Under the pieces are notes generated by a model that was not told the DNA's origin, did not search any database, and was given only the letters and a program-made list of their open reading frames with translations. Of a stretch of DNA of 64,000 nucleotides, positions 16,840 to 26,306 are shown piece after piece (positions within the stretch are counted from its first letter, which is position 1; the number at the start of each line of letters is the position of its first letter). Source of the DNA: Bacteroidota bacterium (GTDB taxonomy: Bacteria > Bacteroidota > Bacteroidia > Cytophagales > Spirosomataceae); NCBI GenBank assembly GCA_020161355.1, contig JAIUOF010000007.1:186001-250000 (forward strand), read 5' to 3'. Position numbers and translations under genes: made by a program.

Positions 16840-17928
16840 TTATTCTCTGCCCGGAACTGTCCCCAATCTGTCCATTACGCATCTGAAACCAATGTATGAT
16901 CTGGTAGCAGTACGGTATTCGTAGGTGGTAGAACCAGTTTCGAGGAAATATGCTACGTCTTTCCAGGAGCCACCTTTTACAACTTTACGAGGTTCGTCAT
17001 CTTTGTCATAGGTAGGGTTCAAGTCCCAGGTAACAGGCATATAGCTGTCAGAAAATGCATCCTGAGTCCACTCGGCTACGTTGCCCGCCATATTATAAAG
17101 GCCATAATCGTTAACATTGAAAGCATTTACTGGGGCGGTGTACTGGTAGCCATCTTTTTGATAATTTCCGCGATAAGGCTTGAAGTTGGCAAGGTAGCAA
17201 CCTTTGCCATTGGCTACGTAAGGGTTACCCCAAGGGTATTTGGCTCCATCTTTTCCACCTTTTGCGGCCCATTCCCATTCAGCTTCTGAAGGCAAACGGA
17301 ATTTTGGCGAACGGAATAACTCATTTTCAGCACGGAAGTTATTGTAAAGGCTGGTTCTCCACTTACAGAAATAATTTGCAGCGTCCCAGCTTACACCTAC
17401 TACCGGATACATATCAAAAGCCGGATTGTTGTAATAGTTTTCGGTAAGTTGGTCACCGTTATGATAGGTAAAATCTTTCTTCCAGACAGTAGTGTCGGGG
17501 TAAAGATTAGTCATTATAAATTCTTCTCCTAATACTGAAATTGAATCGGCAATGATCGAGTTTACAAACATTCTGTACTCATGATTGGAAATTTCAGTAT
17601 CATCCATGTAAAATGGAGAGATGGTAATTCTTTTGTTGAGCGTAATTCTCGAAGACATGATATCTTCATCGGTCTGACCCATCGTAAAAGAACCCGCAGG
17701 AATCAATACCATGCCGCTGGGTGCTGTTTGTTTATAGCCCTTTCTGGCGGTGGCAATTACTTCCCCGTTTCTTATTCCATCAAGAGGGTCGCTAGCGTTA
17801 CTGCCTTTTCCTTTTCCCAACCCCACTTTTTCCATGGTCTTATTAAAAAAGCTACAACTTTGCAGCATAACCATGGGTGCCAAAATTAAAAAGGCTTTAA
17901 CTAAAAGATTTGAAAATTGCTTGTTCAT
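16840..17928 (-). CDS. gldK: T9SS lipoprotein GldK (formylglycine-generating-enzyme fold)
   Basis: 362 aa from the ATG at 17928 (MNKQFSNLLVKAF); a start at 17940 is possible. The lipoprotein signal ends MLQSC near residue 25. The main body is an FGE-sulfatase-like domain (about 60-355): GMVLIPAGSFTMGQTDED, FYMDDTEISNHEYRMF, RLPSEAEWEWAAKGG, YNMAGNVAEWTQD and YIGFRC are all visible. GldK is an outer-membrane-linked lipoprotein of the T9SS ring rather than an active sulfatase activator. It is the first gene of gldKLMN; 17929-18147 upstream probably holds the promoter. Confidence 0.95.
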   Translation of the reverse strand: MNKQFSNLLVKAFLILAPMVMLQSCSFFNKTMEKVGLGKGKGSNASDPLDGIRNGEVIATARKGYKQTAPSGMVLIPAGSFTMGQTDEDIMSSRITLNKRITISPFYMDDTEISNHEYRMFVNSIIADSISVLGEEFIMTNLYPDTTVWKKDFTYHNGDQLTENYYNNPAFDMYPVVGVSWDAANYFCKWRTSLYNNFRAENELFRSPKFRLPSEAEWEWAAKGGKDGAKYPWGNPYVANGKGCYLANFKPYRGNYQKDGYQYTAPVNAFNVNDYGLYNMAGNVAEWTQDAFSDSYMPVTWDLNPTYDKDDEPRKVVKGGSWKDVAYFLETGSTTYEYRTATRSYIGFRCVMDRLGTVPGRE

Positions 17929-18147
17929 AATCGAAAACAAGATGATTTTAATTTAATTATTAATAACTATTAAATTACAACAGCCAAAACGCTAAGTTTC
18001 CTTCATTTATTGTGTTATAAATAATTTTCCGTATCAGGAAATTCACATATATTACAATTCACAGAAATCATGCCAAGCTTAGGATTTTGGTTATGTTACC
18101 GTTCGATAATTTCCTTGCTTTTGGTCATCAAAAATTATGCCGCAATT

Positions 18148-19092
18148 TCAGAAATTGTATCTCGGTGTTTTTATTATTGTTTTTTTGCCAAATTTCGGAC
18201 TAGCAAGTGCATATCTCAGGAAAATTTCATGAGAAGTGGTTGATTTTGCAGTAGTTCCAAAGTTCACAAAATCAATTGAATAGCCTAGTTTGACCATGTT
18301 TTTTAAAAAATTTCCGCCCAGCATGACCGAAACGGCATCCTGCCAGCGATAATTAACGCCCCCCCAATACTTTTGATTGTAGGTTGTAATTACACCTAAT
18401 TCGGTGTTGTATTTTATAAAATCAGATTTTATTAAAAATGTAGGGCTAATATCTAATGTATAGCTTACGCCTAAATCATATTTTCCAAATAATATCAGGG
18501 TCGGATTTTCCGAAATGGTTCCTTCTCCTACTTGATAGCTTGGCTTAATAAGGTTTTTGGCCGAAAGTCCAATCTGATAGGAGGGATTTTGAAGAAAAAT
18601 GCCTGTATTGAAACTTAATGCTTTTAGGTTGACCGTAGTATTTGGAATTATTGGATCCTCATCATCTCGCGGGCGGTAGTTTTCTCCGAATAATCGAAGG
18701 TTATTGATACCTACTCCAAAACCGGCACTTATGAGATTGTTGTTTATTCTTTTGTGATAAGCATAATTGAGGCTGATTTCCTGTTTATTCTCAATTTTGG
18801 AAAATTGATTGCTGGAAAAATAAACACCAAGGCCTCCCTTTATTTTCTGAATAGGCAAGTCAGCACTAAATACCGATACGGTGTTACCACCACCCGGGTC
18901 AGAATCAGATAAATATCCTGTATATTGTGATCTTAGAGAAGCCTGAATCTGACTTTGATTGCCCGTGCCTGCTGCCGCAGGATTGTAATAAAACTTGTTA
19001 AAAATATACTGGGTAAAATTGGGAGACGTTTGAGCACTTGCATAGGTGCACAAAGCCATCATCACCAGTATTTTACTGTATTTTTTTGACAT
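18148..19092 (-). CDS. PorP/SprF family type IX secretion membrane protein
   Basis: 314 aa with signal peptide (1-20, ending YASAQ) and then SPNFTQYIFNKFYYNPAAAGTG, the family hallmark. The remainder is an alternating pattern of beta strands typical of an outer-membrane barrel. PorP/SprF proteins associate with T9SS and help deliver or anchor specific large cargo. The gene is 207 bp upstream of gldK in the same direction, the usual place in Bacteroidota. The C-terminus is short and basic (KKTIIKTPRYNF). Confidence 0.92.
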   Translation of the reverse strand: MSKKYSKILVMMALCTYASAQTSPNFTQYIFNKFYYNPAAAGTGNQSQIQASLRSQYTGYLSDSDPGGGNTVSVFSADLPIQKIKGGLGVYFSSNQFSKIENKQEISLNYAYHKRINNNLISAGFGVGINNLRLFGENYRPRDDEDPIIPNTTVNLKALSFNTGIFLQNPSYQIGLSAKNLIKPSYQVGEGTISENPTLILFGKYDLGVSYTLDISPTFLIKSDFIKYNTELGVITTYNQKYWGGVNYRWQDAVSVMLGGNFLKNMVKLGYSIDFVNFGTTAKSTTSHEIFLRYALASPKFGKKTIIKTPRYNF

Positions 19093-19177
19093 TTTTATTA
19101 TTAGGAATCGTACGTACTAAACCTAATTTCATTAATAACTATACTGTACGTAAATTATTATGAAAAGGTTAATTTTA

Positions 19178-19963
19178 TTATAAATTATTGGCCTTTTTGA
19201 TGTAAAGCTCTAATGCCCCTACCATAGATGGTGCATTGGGGAGAGGTGCTTCAATATCAAGGGTAAGCCCTAAATCTCTGATTGCTTTGGCTGTTGTTGG
19301 TCCAAAAGCCGCCAACCGCGTATTATTTTGTTTCCAATCAGGGAAGTTATGCAATAACGAATTTACTCCTGATGGACTAAAGAAACAAATAATATCGTAA
19401 AAAACTTCTGTTAAGTCTGATAAGTCAGCCGGAACGGTTTCATACATTACGGCTTCAGTGAGGCTAATTCCATGTTTTTTTAAGATATCAGGTACAGCAT
19501 TATTTCTAATGTCAGAACAAGGAAAGAGATATTTTTCGTTTTTATGTTTTACAAAAAATGGCTCGAGATCGGCTGCAGTTTTATTACCTGAAAAAATCTT
19601 TCTTTTCCTTATGGTAATGTATTTCTGAAGATAATTTGCGGTTTGTTCCGTCACACAGAAATACTTCATTTCTATAGGAATTTCCACTCTTAATTCTTCA
19701 CAGAGCTTGAAAAAATGATCCACAGCATGTCTGCTCGTAAATATGATAGCAGTATGGGAAAGAATGTCGATTTTTTGTTTTCTAAATTCTCTGTGATCTA
19801 CTTTTTTTACATCAATGAAGTTTCTGAAATCGACTTTAAGATTGTAAACTTTCACCAGGTCAGAATATGTCAGAGATTTCTCACCAGGATTTTCCAGCGT
19901 AATTAAAATGCTTTCTACTTTCTTTAGTCTGCTGTCTATTGTTTTGTCTGTCATCTCACTCAT
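19178..19963 (-). CDS. hemD: Uroporphyrinogen-III synthase
   Basis: 261 aa; a divergent Bacteroidota-type HemD. Visible features are AIIFTSRHAVDHFFKLCEE (about 73-91), MKYFCVTEQTANYLQKYI (about 99-116), and near the end FFSPSGVNSLL and RLAAFGPTTAKAIRDLGL (about 218-240), the conserved half-domain motifs of the two-lobed fold. The enzyme closes hydroxymethylbilane to uroporphyrinogen III in heme synthesis. The neighbouring DUF4271 gene supports the call because the two are regularly adjacent in this phylum. Confidence 0.88.
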   Translation of the reverse strand: MSEMTDKTIDSRLKKVESILITLENPGEKSLTYSDLVKVYNLKVDFRNFIDVKKVDHREFRKQKIDILSHTAIIFTSRHAVDHFFKLCEELRVEIPIEMKYFCVTEQTANYLQKYITIRKRKIFSGNKTAADLEPFFVKHKNEKYLFPCSDIRNNAVPDILKKHGISLTEAVMYETVPADLSDLTEVFYDIICFFSPSGVNSLLHNFPDWKQNNTRLAAFGPTTAKAIRDLGLTLDIEAPLPNAPSMVGALELYIKKANNL

Positions 19964-20026
19964 GCAGAAAAAAATGAAGTTATTTTTGGGTTAAATCCTT
20001 CTTTTAATAATTAATTTTTATTCGAA

Positions 20027-21190
20027 TTATAGAAAAATCCTTAATCCTATTATAATCGGGAATACTTCCACGATGCAAAGATAAGAAATTAAATAAAGAG
20101 TTTTGATATTTCCCTTTTGATTTATGGTCAAATACACCAGAATGGTCCTGAGAATGTAAAATACCGTAAATAAGAAACTTACCAGACTTTTGAATTCGAA
20201 GGCTTTTCCCAGAAAGGTATTTTGAAGAACCAGGATAAATATTACAAAAAAAGTAAAAAAGTAGATCGTGGATTGCAGGATTTTGAAAAAATGAATGTCC
20301 ACTATTTTTTCAATGTTAAATAATTTCCCTGTCAATAAAATGTAGAAATATTTAACTACAAAAGCGATAAAAATCAGTAATGACACTTTAAAAAAGTTCA
20401 GGATAATTATTCCAAACGTAGCTCCATTCTGGAAGAAAAAGGAATCGCTAATATCAAGCACTTTATCATTTTGTATTAAAATAACCAAAAAACCGCTCAA
20501 AATACTAAGAAAAATGAGGAAGAACATGTTTGGCCGGTCAAGGGGTTTATTAACCAAAAAGGAATTTTCCTTTGGAGCCGGAGAGGTCAAATCATAAAGG
20601 TTGAAGTATTTTTTGTATGCTTTGTTGTAGTTAGATACAAGAAAGCTCATTATGAGTACATTAAATATGAATATGATCACCAGACTGCTTCTGAAAGGGC
20701 CATCGCTTCGTGGGGAGAGATTAAATAAGCCTTCTTCATTTTCGCTACGGGTACTTTCTGTCTGTATTTTCCCGGGATAACCTACAAATACCTCCAGATC
20801 TTTAGGCGAGGTATTGCCATAGATACTAAGTAAGATTTCTGATCTGCCGGAGATTTTCCTGAGTTCTTTAATAGAATACAGTGTCCAGGAGTTGGATTTT
20901 AATTGTTTTTTCAGGATGTTATTTAAAAATAAAAAAGAATTGTTTTCAGAAGATTTGATTAATAAAAATGCTCCCGGGTAATCGTCAAGATTTATTTTAA
21001 GTGAAACAGATTTCTTTTCTCTCGAATTGTCCTCAAAATAGGGGGTAAAAACTTTCAGATCCTGATTATAAGTAAGCCAGTCATAAGAAAAATCATGCAA
21101 GACCTCATATTTTTTATCAGGTCCAGCAGGCATGCCGGTCACGCTCAAAGAGGCTAATACGATTAAAATAAATAAAATTACTGACCTCAA
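20027..21190 (-). CDS. DUF4271 membrane protein
   Basis: 387 aa. A signal peptide or first helix (about 1-19) is followed by an extracytoplasmic region (about 25-160) and at least six transmembrane helices (about 167-187, 220-240, 255-280, 305-330, 335-355 and 365-387). DUF4271 is an uncharacterised Bacteroidota family. The gene lies upstream of hemD with 63 bp between. A link to heme synthesis or envelope function is only suggested by the conserved neighbourhood. Confidence 0.8.
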   Translation of the reverse strand: MRSVILFILIVLASLSVTGMPAGPDKKYEVLHDFSYDWLTYNQDLKVFTPYFEDNSREKKSVSLKINLDDYPGAFLLIKSSENNSFLFLNNILKKQLKSNSWTLYSIKELRKISGRSEILLSIYGNTSPKDLEVFVGYPGKIQTESTRSENEEGLFNLSPRSDGPFRSSLVIIFIFNVLIMSFLVSNYNKAYKKYFNLYDLTSPAPKENSFLVNKPLDRPNMFFLIFLSILSGFLVILIQNDKVLDISDSFFFQNGATFGIIILNFFKVSLLIFIAFVVKYFYILLTGKLFNIEKIVDIHFFKILQSTIYFFTFFVIFILVLQNTFLGKAFEFKSLVSFLFTVFYILRTILVYLTINQKGNIKTLYLISYLCIVEVFPIIIGLRIFL

Positions 21191-21235
21191 TATCCTTAAT
21201 TTTTTCGCAAAAATACTTATCCTTATTGATTTTTC

Positions 21236-21682
21236 CTAAACTTGTCTTTTCAGATAAGTAGTGTAATCTGGAATAAGCACCTCATATTTTTGATGAAAAA
21301 GTGGGGAAGTAAGTATGAAATCGGCCGTACTTCTGTCGCTTGCTATTGGTATATTCCAAACTACTCCTAACCTTAAAAGGGCTTTAATGTCTGGGTCATG
21401 AGGTTGAGCTGCCATAGGATCCCAAAAAAATATCAAAACATCTATTTTCCCTTCAGAAATCAAAGCACCTATTTGCTGGTCACCACCCAGTGGGCCGCTC
21501 AAAAGCTTGGTGATATGCGTGTCAAGCACTTCCTCAAGCATGGTGCCTGTTGTGCCGGTAGCAAAAAGCTGATGTTTGTTTAATGTGGCTTTGTTGTATT
21601 TAGCCCATTCGACAAGTTCGGCTTTTTTGTTGTCATGTGCTACAAGGGCTATTCTTTTTCGGGTATCTAGTTTTCGGTTCAT
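21236..21682 (-). CDS. mgsA: Methylglyoxal synthase
   Basis: 148 aa, normal length. RIALVAHDNKKAELVEWAK (10-28), the phosphate-binding TGTTGTML (42-49) and SGPLGGDQQIGALI, and the long signature DVLIFFWDPMAAQPHDPDIK in the middle are near-identical to characterised MgsA. It converts dihydroxyacetone phosphate to methylglyoxal plus phosphate in the cytoplasm, a glycolytic bypass under phosphate limitation. It appears to be an independent unit or the start of the mgsA-DUF4271-hemD group. Confidence 0.97.
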   Translation of the reverse strand: MNRKLDTRKRIALVAHDNKKAELVEWAKYNKATLNKHQLFATGTTGTMLEEVLDTHITKLLSGPLGGDQQIGALISEGKIDVLIFFWDPMAAQPHDPDIKALLRLGVVWNIPIASDRSTADFILTSPLFHQKYEVLIPDYTTYLKRQV

Positions 21683-21754
21683 AAATCTATTTTTTGCAAA
21701 AATAACTGTAAAAAGAAGGTTTGCTTTACAATAAGAATTAAAAATTAAGGATGA

Positions 21755-21785
21755 TAAAAAAAGCCACCTTAAATAGGTGGCTAAA
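21755..21785 (-). terminator. Terminator after T9SS type B protein gene
   Basis: AGCCACCT (21762-21769) and AGGTGGCT (21775-21782) with loop TAAAT; on the minus strand a run of seven T follows. It lies 18 bp beyond the stop at 21801. Confidence 0.9.
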
Positions 21786-21800
21786 TTGGTATATTCTTTT

Positions 21801-23918
21801 TTACCTTAACAGCAATACCGTTCCTTTCATGGTAAACTCAAGCCCGGTGTCACTCACTGCTTTGATTACATAAAGGTAGTTGCCGGGGGGGGCAGGGGTG
21901 ATTCCATTGGCTTCGGTACCATTCCATGCGTCGGTAAGGGCATTTCCATCAAACATGGTGCCGCCCCAGCGGTCAAATATTTTGATGTTTCCTTCCTGAA
22001 CAAACTTCGTGTTAATTTTAAACGTTTCTGAGTCTGCCGGACCCTCACCATTGGGGGTAAAAGCAGTAGGAATAAACATCCCTGGCATAACTTTTACAAT
22101 AAAGGTGTTGGAATAAGAGAAGATCCTTTGATTGGTGGCTATGTCTGTATCAACCATCTGATAACCCATAACTCTGAATTTTACCTCCGAAGTGGTAGCT
22201 TCGCTCAGTATTTTCTGAATTGATTCCTGTAAGGTGCCGGTGGTTTGGTATAAAACGTAAGCACTGAATTTCTCATCAAAGTATTCTACGCTATATTCTA
22301 CAGGAGAGGCACTGTTATAGACATCAGGTGGCGTCAAAAACGGTGTCCAGTTAAGAATCCCCTGGTTTTTTGATCCAAGCAATATCGTACAAAAAGGATC
22401 AGACATGAGAGAAGTTATTCCGCAATTGTCTTCAACAGTGTATTTATAACAATACGATTTAGGATCAGGAGAAATGGCCACGTCTTCAAATTTACTTTCT
22501 GTTCTTTCTCCTAATTTAAGAAAATTATTGGAATTGTTTTCTGCCCTGTAAAAAGTGTATTTATAGCCATCGGCAGGATTTCTGTAATCCGCAATCAGCA
22601 ATTGTATTTTTAATTCATCACTAGGGTCAAAGCCTACATATACGAGGTCGTTGGGTTTTTTAGCAACTGCATTAGATTTCGGATTTACCTTAATTTGTGC
22701 CGATCTCACCAAAATCTGAGTAGGAGTGCCTTCTATCGACACTGGAGGATAGGTCGTTTGAACGGTAAACAAATATGTTTTAGAACATTCAAGGTTTTTA
22801 GCATCATACTTTGTGACTGTATTAGATGACAGTGGCGGATTCTGTTGGCAACTGGCACAGCCTTCCTCGTCTTTATAAAGCTTTAGTTTAGGCACCAGAT
22901 TGGGTTCAGTAGGAAGATTCCATTTAATTTCTGCTTCGCTGGCAGAAATCACGTCACCGGTAATTTTGATTGAACAAAGCATGTTTTCAGAAAATGCATC
23001 ATTTCCACAACTATTTTTAGTGCGTGTTTGAAAACAATACCTTAGATTTGGATCCAAACCGGTAAGCGTGGCCTTTCCATTTAACCCTTCTCCTAGTTTT
23101 TTCCAGGGTTCTGAAATGTTGCCATTATCAATTCTTCCCATGATATCATAGGTTTTGCCCACTTCAAATCTGCCAAATGAAATATTTGCCGCTTTACCAA
23201 GATCGTCGCCGATTAAGGTATGGATGTACGGTGAACTGCTGCCGTTGAGTTTTGGCTCAAAGTAAGCCGATTCACAAGATACTCCTCCGTTTCTAAAGTA
23301 TTCTCCCCTTACACTTGGGACACCGGAAACCACTGCTTTGGTTTTTGAAACCGGCAATGGTGTGGTGGCTGTATTGATAACCTCTTCTCCACCATCTGGC
23401 CATTTGATTCTGAAAATTTCATGATGATTGGTGGCATCAATGGTAAGTGTCATCAGATTGCCGGTACACGCATTTACCTGCACACTTGGTGCTTTTCTTT
23501 GTAATACCTCAATATAAGTACAAGCCGCATATTTGTTGGCACCTTTTGTGCCTGTTAACATTACCCAAAACACTCCCTCTGAGCTTGTTGCTGTTCCGTT
23601 ATTGCCTGCCATGGGAATACCCGATCCGGCAGTGTTGATATCAAAAGAATTGTCAACATTAAAAAATATCTTTGGATTGTCAAGGGTTACATTACCAATA
23701 TTAGGGTCTTTGGTGTTTGTAATTTGAACAGCCATCGTGGTCTGTGTCTCGGGAATACAGGAGGTTGTTGAAAAACTTAACCTCCCTCCTTGTAAATAAC
23801 CTGCAGGAGGGGTAGTGCATACATTGGGTTTTGGAGGAATTACCTGACCAAATGACCAGGACAATATTCCCAAAAACATAAACCCAAGTAAGATAGATTT
23901 TCTATTCCAAACGGACAT
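21801..23918 (-). CDS. Large secreted protein with T9SS type B (CHU_C) tail
   Basis: 705 aa with signal peptide (about 1-24, ending SWSFGQ). The body contains several immunoglobulin or fibronectin-like beta domains with scattered cysteine pairs (for example CASCQQNP near 360). The C-terminal about 90 residues form the gliding-motility-associated domain: FIPTAFTPNGEGPADSETF, IKIFDRWGGTMFDG, WNGTEANG and PGNYLYVIKA. Type B tails lead to export through T9SS and surface attachment, sometimes with PorP/SprF help. A porP-like gene lies nearby at 18148. The ligand or role of the body is unknown; adhesin-like function is a guess. Confidence 0.85.
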   Translation of the reverse strand: MSVWNRKSILLGFMFLGILSWSFGQVIPPKPNVCTTPPAGYLQGGRLSFSTTSCIPETQTTMAVQITNTKDPNIGNVTLDNPKIFFNVDNSFDINTAGSGIPMAGNNGTATSSEGVFWVMLTGTKGANKYAACTYIEVLQRKAPSVQVNACTGNLMTLTIDATNHHEIFRIKWPDGGEEVINTATTPLPVSKTKAVVSGVPSVRGEYFRNGGVSCESAYFEPKLNGSSSPYIHTLIGDDLGKAANISFGRFEVGKTYDIMGRIDNGNISEPWKKLGEGLNGKATLTGLDPNLRYCFQTRTKNSCGNDAFSENMLCSIKITGDVISASEAEIKWNLPTEPNLVPKLKLYKDEEGCASCQQNPPLSSNTVTKYDAKNLECSKTYLFTVQTTYPPVSIEGTPTQILVRSAQIKVNPKSNAVAKKPNDLVYVGFDPSDELKIQLLIADYRNPADGYKYTFYRAENNSNNFLKLGERTESKFEDVAISPDPKSYCYKYTVEDNCGITSLMSDPFCTILLGSKNQGILNWTPFLTPPDVYNSASPVEYSVEYFDEKFSAYVLYQTTGTLQESIQKILSEATTSEVKFRVMGYQMVDTDIATNQRIFSYSNTFIVKVMPGMFIPTAFTPNGEGPADSETFKINTKFVQEGNIKIFDRWGGTMFDGNALTDAWNGTEANGITPAPPGNYLYVIKAVSDTGLEFTMKGTVLLLR

Positions 23919-24287
23919 ACTCTTTCTTTATTAAAATCGATTCACTTCAATAACCTGAATAAGAAACTCAAAAATCATGCCGTTTTTAAGGTGTTTTTTG
24001 TGCGAAAAAATGAACAGCTATATATAAAATAATAGGATTTTGGGGTGATTTTGCTTTGTAAGTGCTCAAAATCAAAAATATGGAATGGTATTTGCGGGCA
24101 AATTGAAACTTGAAATTCTGCTCCAATTCTACGCTCACATTTTGTTTAATTATTGGATACAATTCCTGTTTCCGGCTTTTGATAAATAACTATACAGATT
24201 TTTTGATAAATCAACTTATTTTGGTTTTATTTGAAAATTGACATGCAGATTCTCTGTGATGCTCTCAACAAAACCCATAATTTCGTA
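23919..24287. other. Intergenic region with divergent promoters expected
   Basis: 369 bp between the leftward T9SS type B gene and the rightward Lys-rich gene. It is AT-rich. The only structure seen is a direct repeat TTTTGATAAAT at 24177-24187 and 24201-24211. No RNA gene or further ORF is supported. Confidence 0.4.
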
Positions 24288-24494
24288 ATGAATAAACAAG
24301 ACATTATAAAGAAAATCAAAAATACCTTGGGAGATACCTTTGACCATAATATCGAATTTTCGAAGAAAAAATATAAAAAGGTGTTAAAGAAACTCTCTAA
24401 AAAGTTGAATGATGACCTGAATAAATCCCAAAAGAAAAAAAAGAAAAGTTATAAAAATCTGGAAATTCAACCCCCGAAAGTTTGGGGTACATAA
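24288..24494 (+). CDS. Small lysine-rich protein, unrecognised
   Basis: 68 aa from the ATG at 24288 (MNKQDIIKKIKNTLGD); an in-frame start at 24231 would add a less charged leader of 19 residues. About a third of residues are lysine, with two runs (KKKYKKVLKKLSKK near 27-40 and KKKKKS near 50). The middle is predicted helical. The gene ends 12 bp before the lamin-tail gene. I recognise no family; nucleic-acid binding is possible from charge alone. It may also be an unused ORF in AT-rich DNA. Confidence 0.45.
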   Translation: MNKQDIIKKIKNTLGDTFDHNIEFSKKKYKKVLKKLSKKLNDDLNKSQKKKKKSYKNLEIQPPKVWGT

Positions 24495-24506
24495 CGTTTT
24501 AAAATC

Positions 24507-26195
24507 ATGAAATTTAACAGAATTCACTTACTATTAATCTTTACTTTAAGTACTGGCTTTTTGGAAGCTCAAACCCATCAGCTTATAATATCTGAAATTT
24601 TTGCTGACCCGACTCCTTCCAGGGGCTTACCCGAAAAAGAATTCATAGAAATCAAAAATAATACACTGAATGAGCTTCAACTCAAGGGTTTTAAATTCCT
24701 CTATGGAAGCTCCTCCGCGGTTTTTTCTGAAAATATAATTGCCCCCGGTGAGCGTGTGATTGTGTGTAGAAAAGGAAACGAAAGTGAGCTTTTAAGCTTT
24801 GGAAGAGTAATCACTCTAAGTAATTTTTCTTTATCAAATGATGGGAATCTTTTAGTAATTAATTCTCCTGAAAATAATTTTGTGACTTCAGTAAATTATT
24901 CATCTTCCTGGTATTCAGTGGGTAAAGAAGACGGTTTTTCGCTCGAAATGATCGATGAATCCCAGCCTTGTAAAGGAAAAGAAAACTGGACTTCTTCAAT
25001 CTCTCCTTTAGGTGCCACCCCGGGTGCAGTGAATTCTGTAAGTAAAATTATAGTTGACAACGAATTACCATTTGTCATTTCACAAAACATTAGTGAGAAC
25101 ATTTTAAACGTTTATTTCAATGAAAATGTAAATACGGAGGGTTTTCAAGTTCAAAATTTCGAAGTAATTTCCGGAGAATATATTATCAAAAAAATAGATT
25201 TTGACATATATAATCCTGATAATGTGTTGATTGTGCTGGATAAGCCGCTTGCAGAAGGGGATGTATTGGAAATTAAAATTAAAGCAATAGAAGATTGTGT
25301 TGCTAACCAAAATGCAGACCTGATCCTTAGCTTTACCAACGTTCCCTTGCCTCAAAAGGGTGATATTTTAATTTCTGAGATACTTTTTAATCCTGTTTCT
25401 GGTGGAGAAGACTTTATTGAAATTAAGAACGTTTCAAATAAATCCTTGAATCTTAAAAACTGGAAGTTTGCAAAAGGGGGTAAAGATGGCGTTGCAACCA
25501 ATGTTTCCCCAATTTCTGACAAAGATTTTATTATAAAACCTTTTGACTATTTGGCATTTACAAAAAATAAGGATTTTTTAATACATCAATATCCCTTGAG
25601 TGCCGTCACCACCAATATTTTTGAGCTAAGTACTTTTCCAAGTTTAAATAATGATGAAAATACGGTATTACTCTTAGATGAGAAAGATTTGACTGCTGAT
25701 TCTGTTAAGTATAATGAAAAAATGCATAACAGTCAGTTAATCAATCTCAATGGCGTATCATTGGAAAGAACAAGTTTTGGACTTAACGCTCCAATCTTAA
25801 ATTTGTGGCAATCGGCATCCACCGATGTGGGTTATGCAACCCCTGGCCGTAAAAATTCCCAGGAGGAAAATGATATACAAACAACTGATTTCTATGTAGA
25901 TAAAATTATTTTTAATCCATATAACGAAGGGCAAAATAAAATATGTAAACTAATCTATCAACTTCCAATTAGTGGCACTTCATGCAATATTTCGATTCTG
26001 GATCGAAATGGTAATCTTCGAAAAAAGTTTGTTAATAATGGGATTTTAGGTTCATCTGGCCAATTTGAATGGGATGGCACCGATGATCATGGCTCGTTGC
26101 TACCGGTAGGATATTACGTTTTTAAAATTGAAGTATTTTCGCCTAATTTTCAGAAAATATATCTGGTCAAAACTGTTCTGGCAGCAAACAATTGA
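24507..26195 (+). CDS. Secreted lamin-tail-domain protein
   Basis: 562 aa with signal peptide (1-22, ending FLEAQ). Two lamin-tail-like domains are visible. The first (about 26-160) opens LIISEIFADPTPSRGLPEKEFIEIKN, the second (about 285-430) opens ILISEILFNPVSGGEDFIEIKN; both share the ISEI...FIEI(K)N pattern. A beta domain sits between them. The C-terminus has ILDRNGNLRKKF and FEWDGTDDHGSLLPVGYYVFKIEVFSP, a FlgD-like Ig end seen in Bacteroidota surface proteins, possibly serving as a T9SS signal. The role is unknown; binding on the cell surface is likely. Confidence 0.8.
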   Translation: MKFNRIHLLLIFTLSTGFLEAQTHQLIISEIFADPTPSRGLPEKEFIEIKNNTLNELQLKGFKFLYGSSSAVFSENIIAPGERVIVCRKGNESELLSFGRVITLSNFSLSNDGNLLVINSPENNFVTSVNYSSSWYSVGKEDGFSLEMIDESQPCKGKENWTSSISPLGATPGAVNSVSKIIVDNELPFVISQNISENILNVYFNENVNTEGFQVQNFEVISGEYIIKKIDFDIYNPDNVLIVLDKPLAEGDVLEIKIKAIEDCVANQNADLILSFTNVPLPQKGDILISEILFNPVSGGEDFIEIKNVSNKSLNLKNWKFAKGGKDGVATNVSPISDKDFIIKPFDYLAFTKNKDFLIHQYPLSAVTTNIFELSTFPSLNNDENTVLLLDEKDLTADSVKYNEKMHNSQLINLNGVSLERTSFGLNAPILNLWQSASTDVGYATPGRKNSQEENDIQTTDFYVDKIIFNPYNEGQNKICKLIYQLPISGTSCNISILDRNGNLRKKFVNNGILGSSGQFEWDGTDDHGSLLPVGYYVFKIEVFSPNFQKIYLVKTVLAANN

Positions 26196-26306
26196 TTTTT
26201 AGTTAAGACTATTTCAAAATATGAGTTTTGTTATATTTTTTTAGAGAATAGTAAAAGTCTTACTTTTTTATTGCCTATTTTTAGCCCTCAAATTCTTAGG
26301 TTATTG

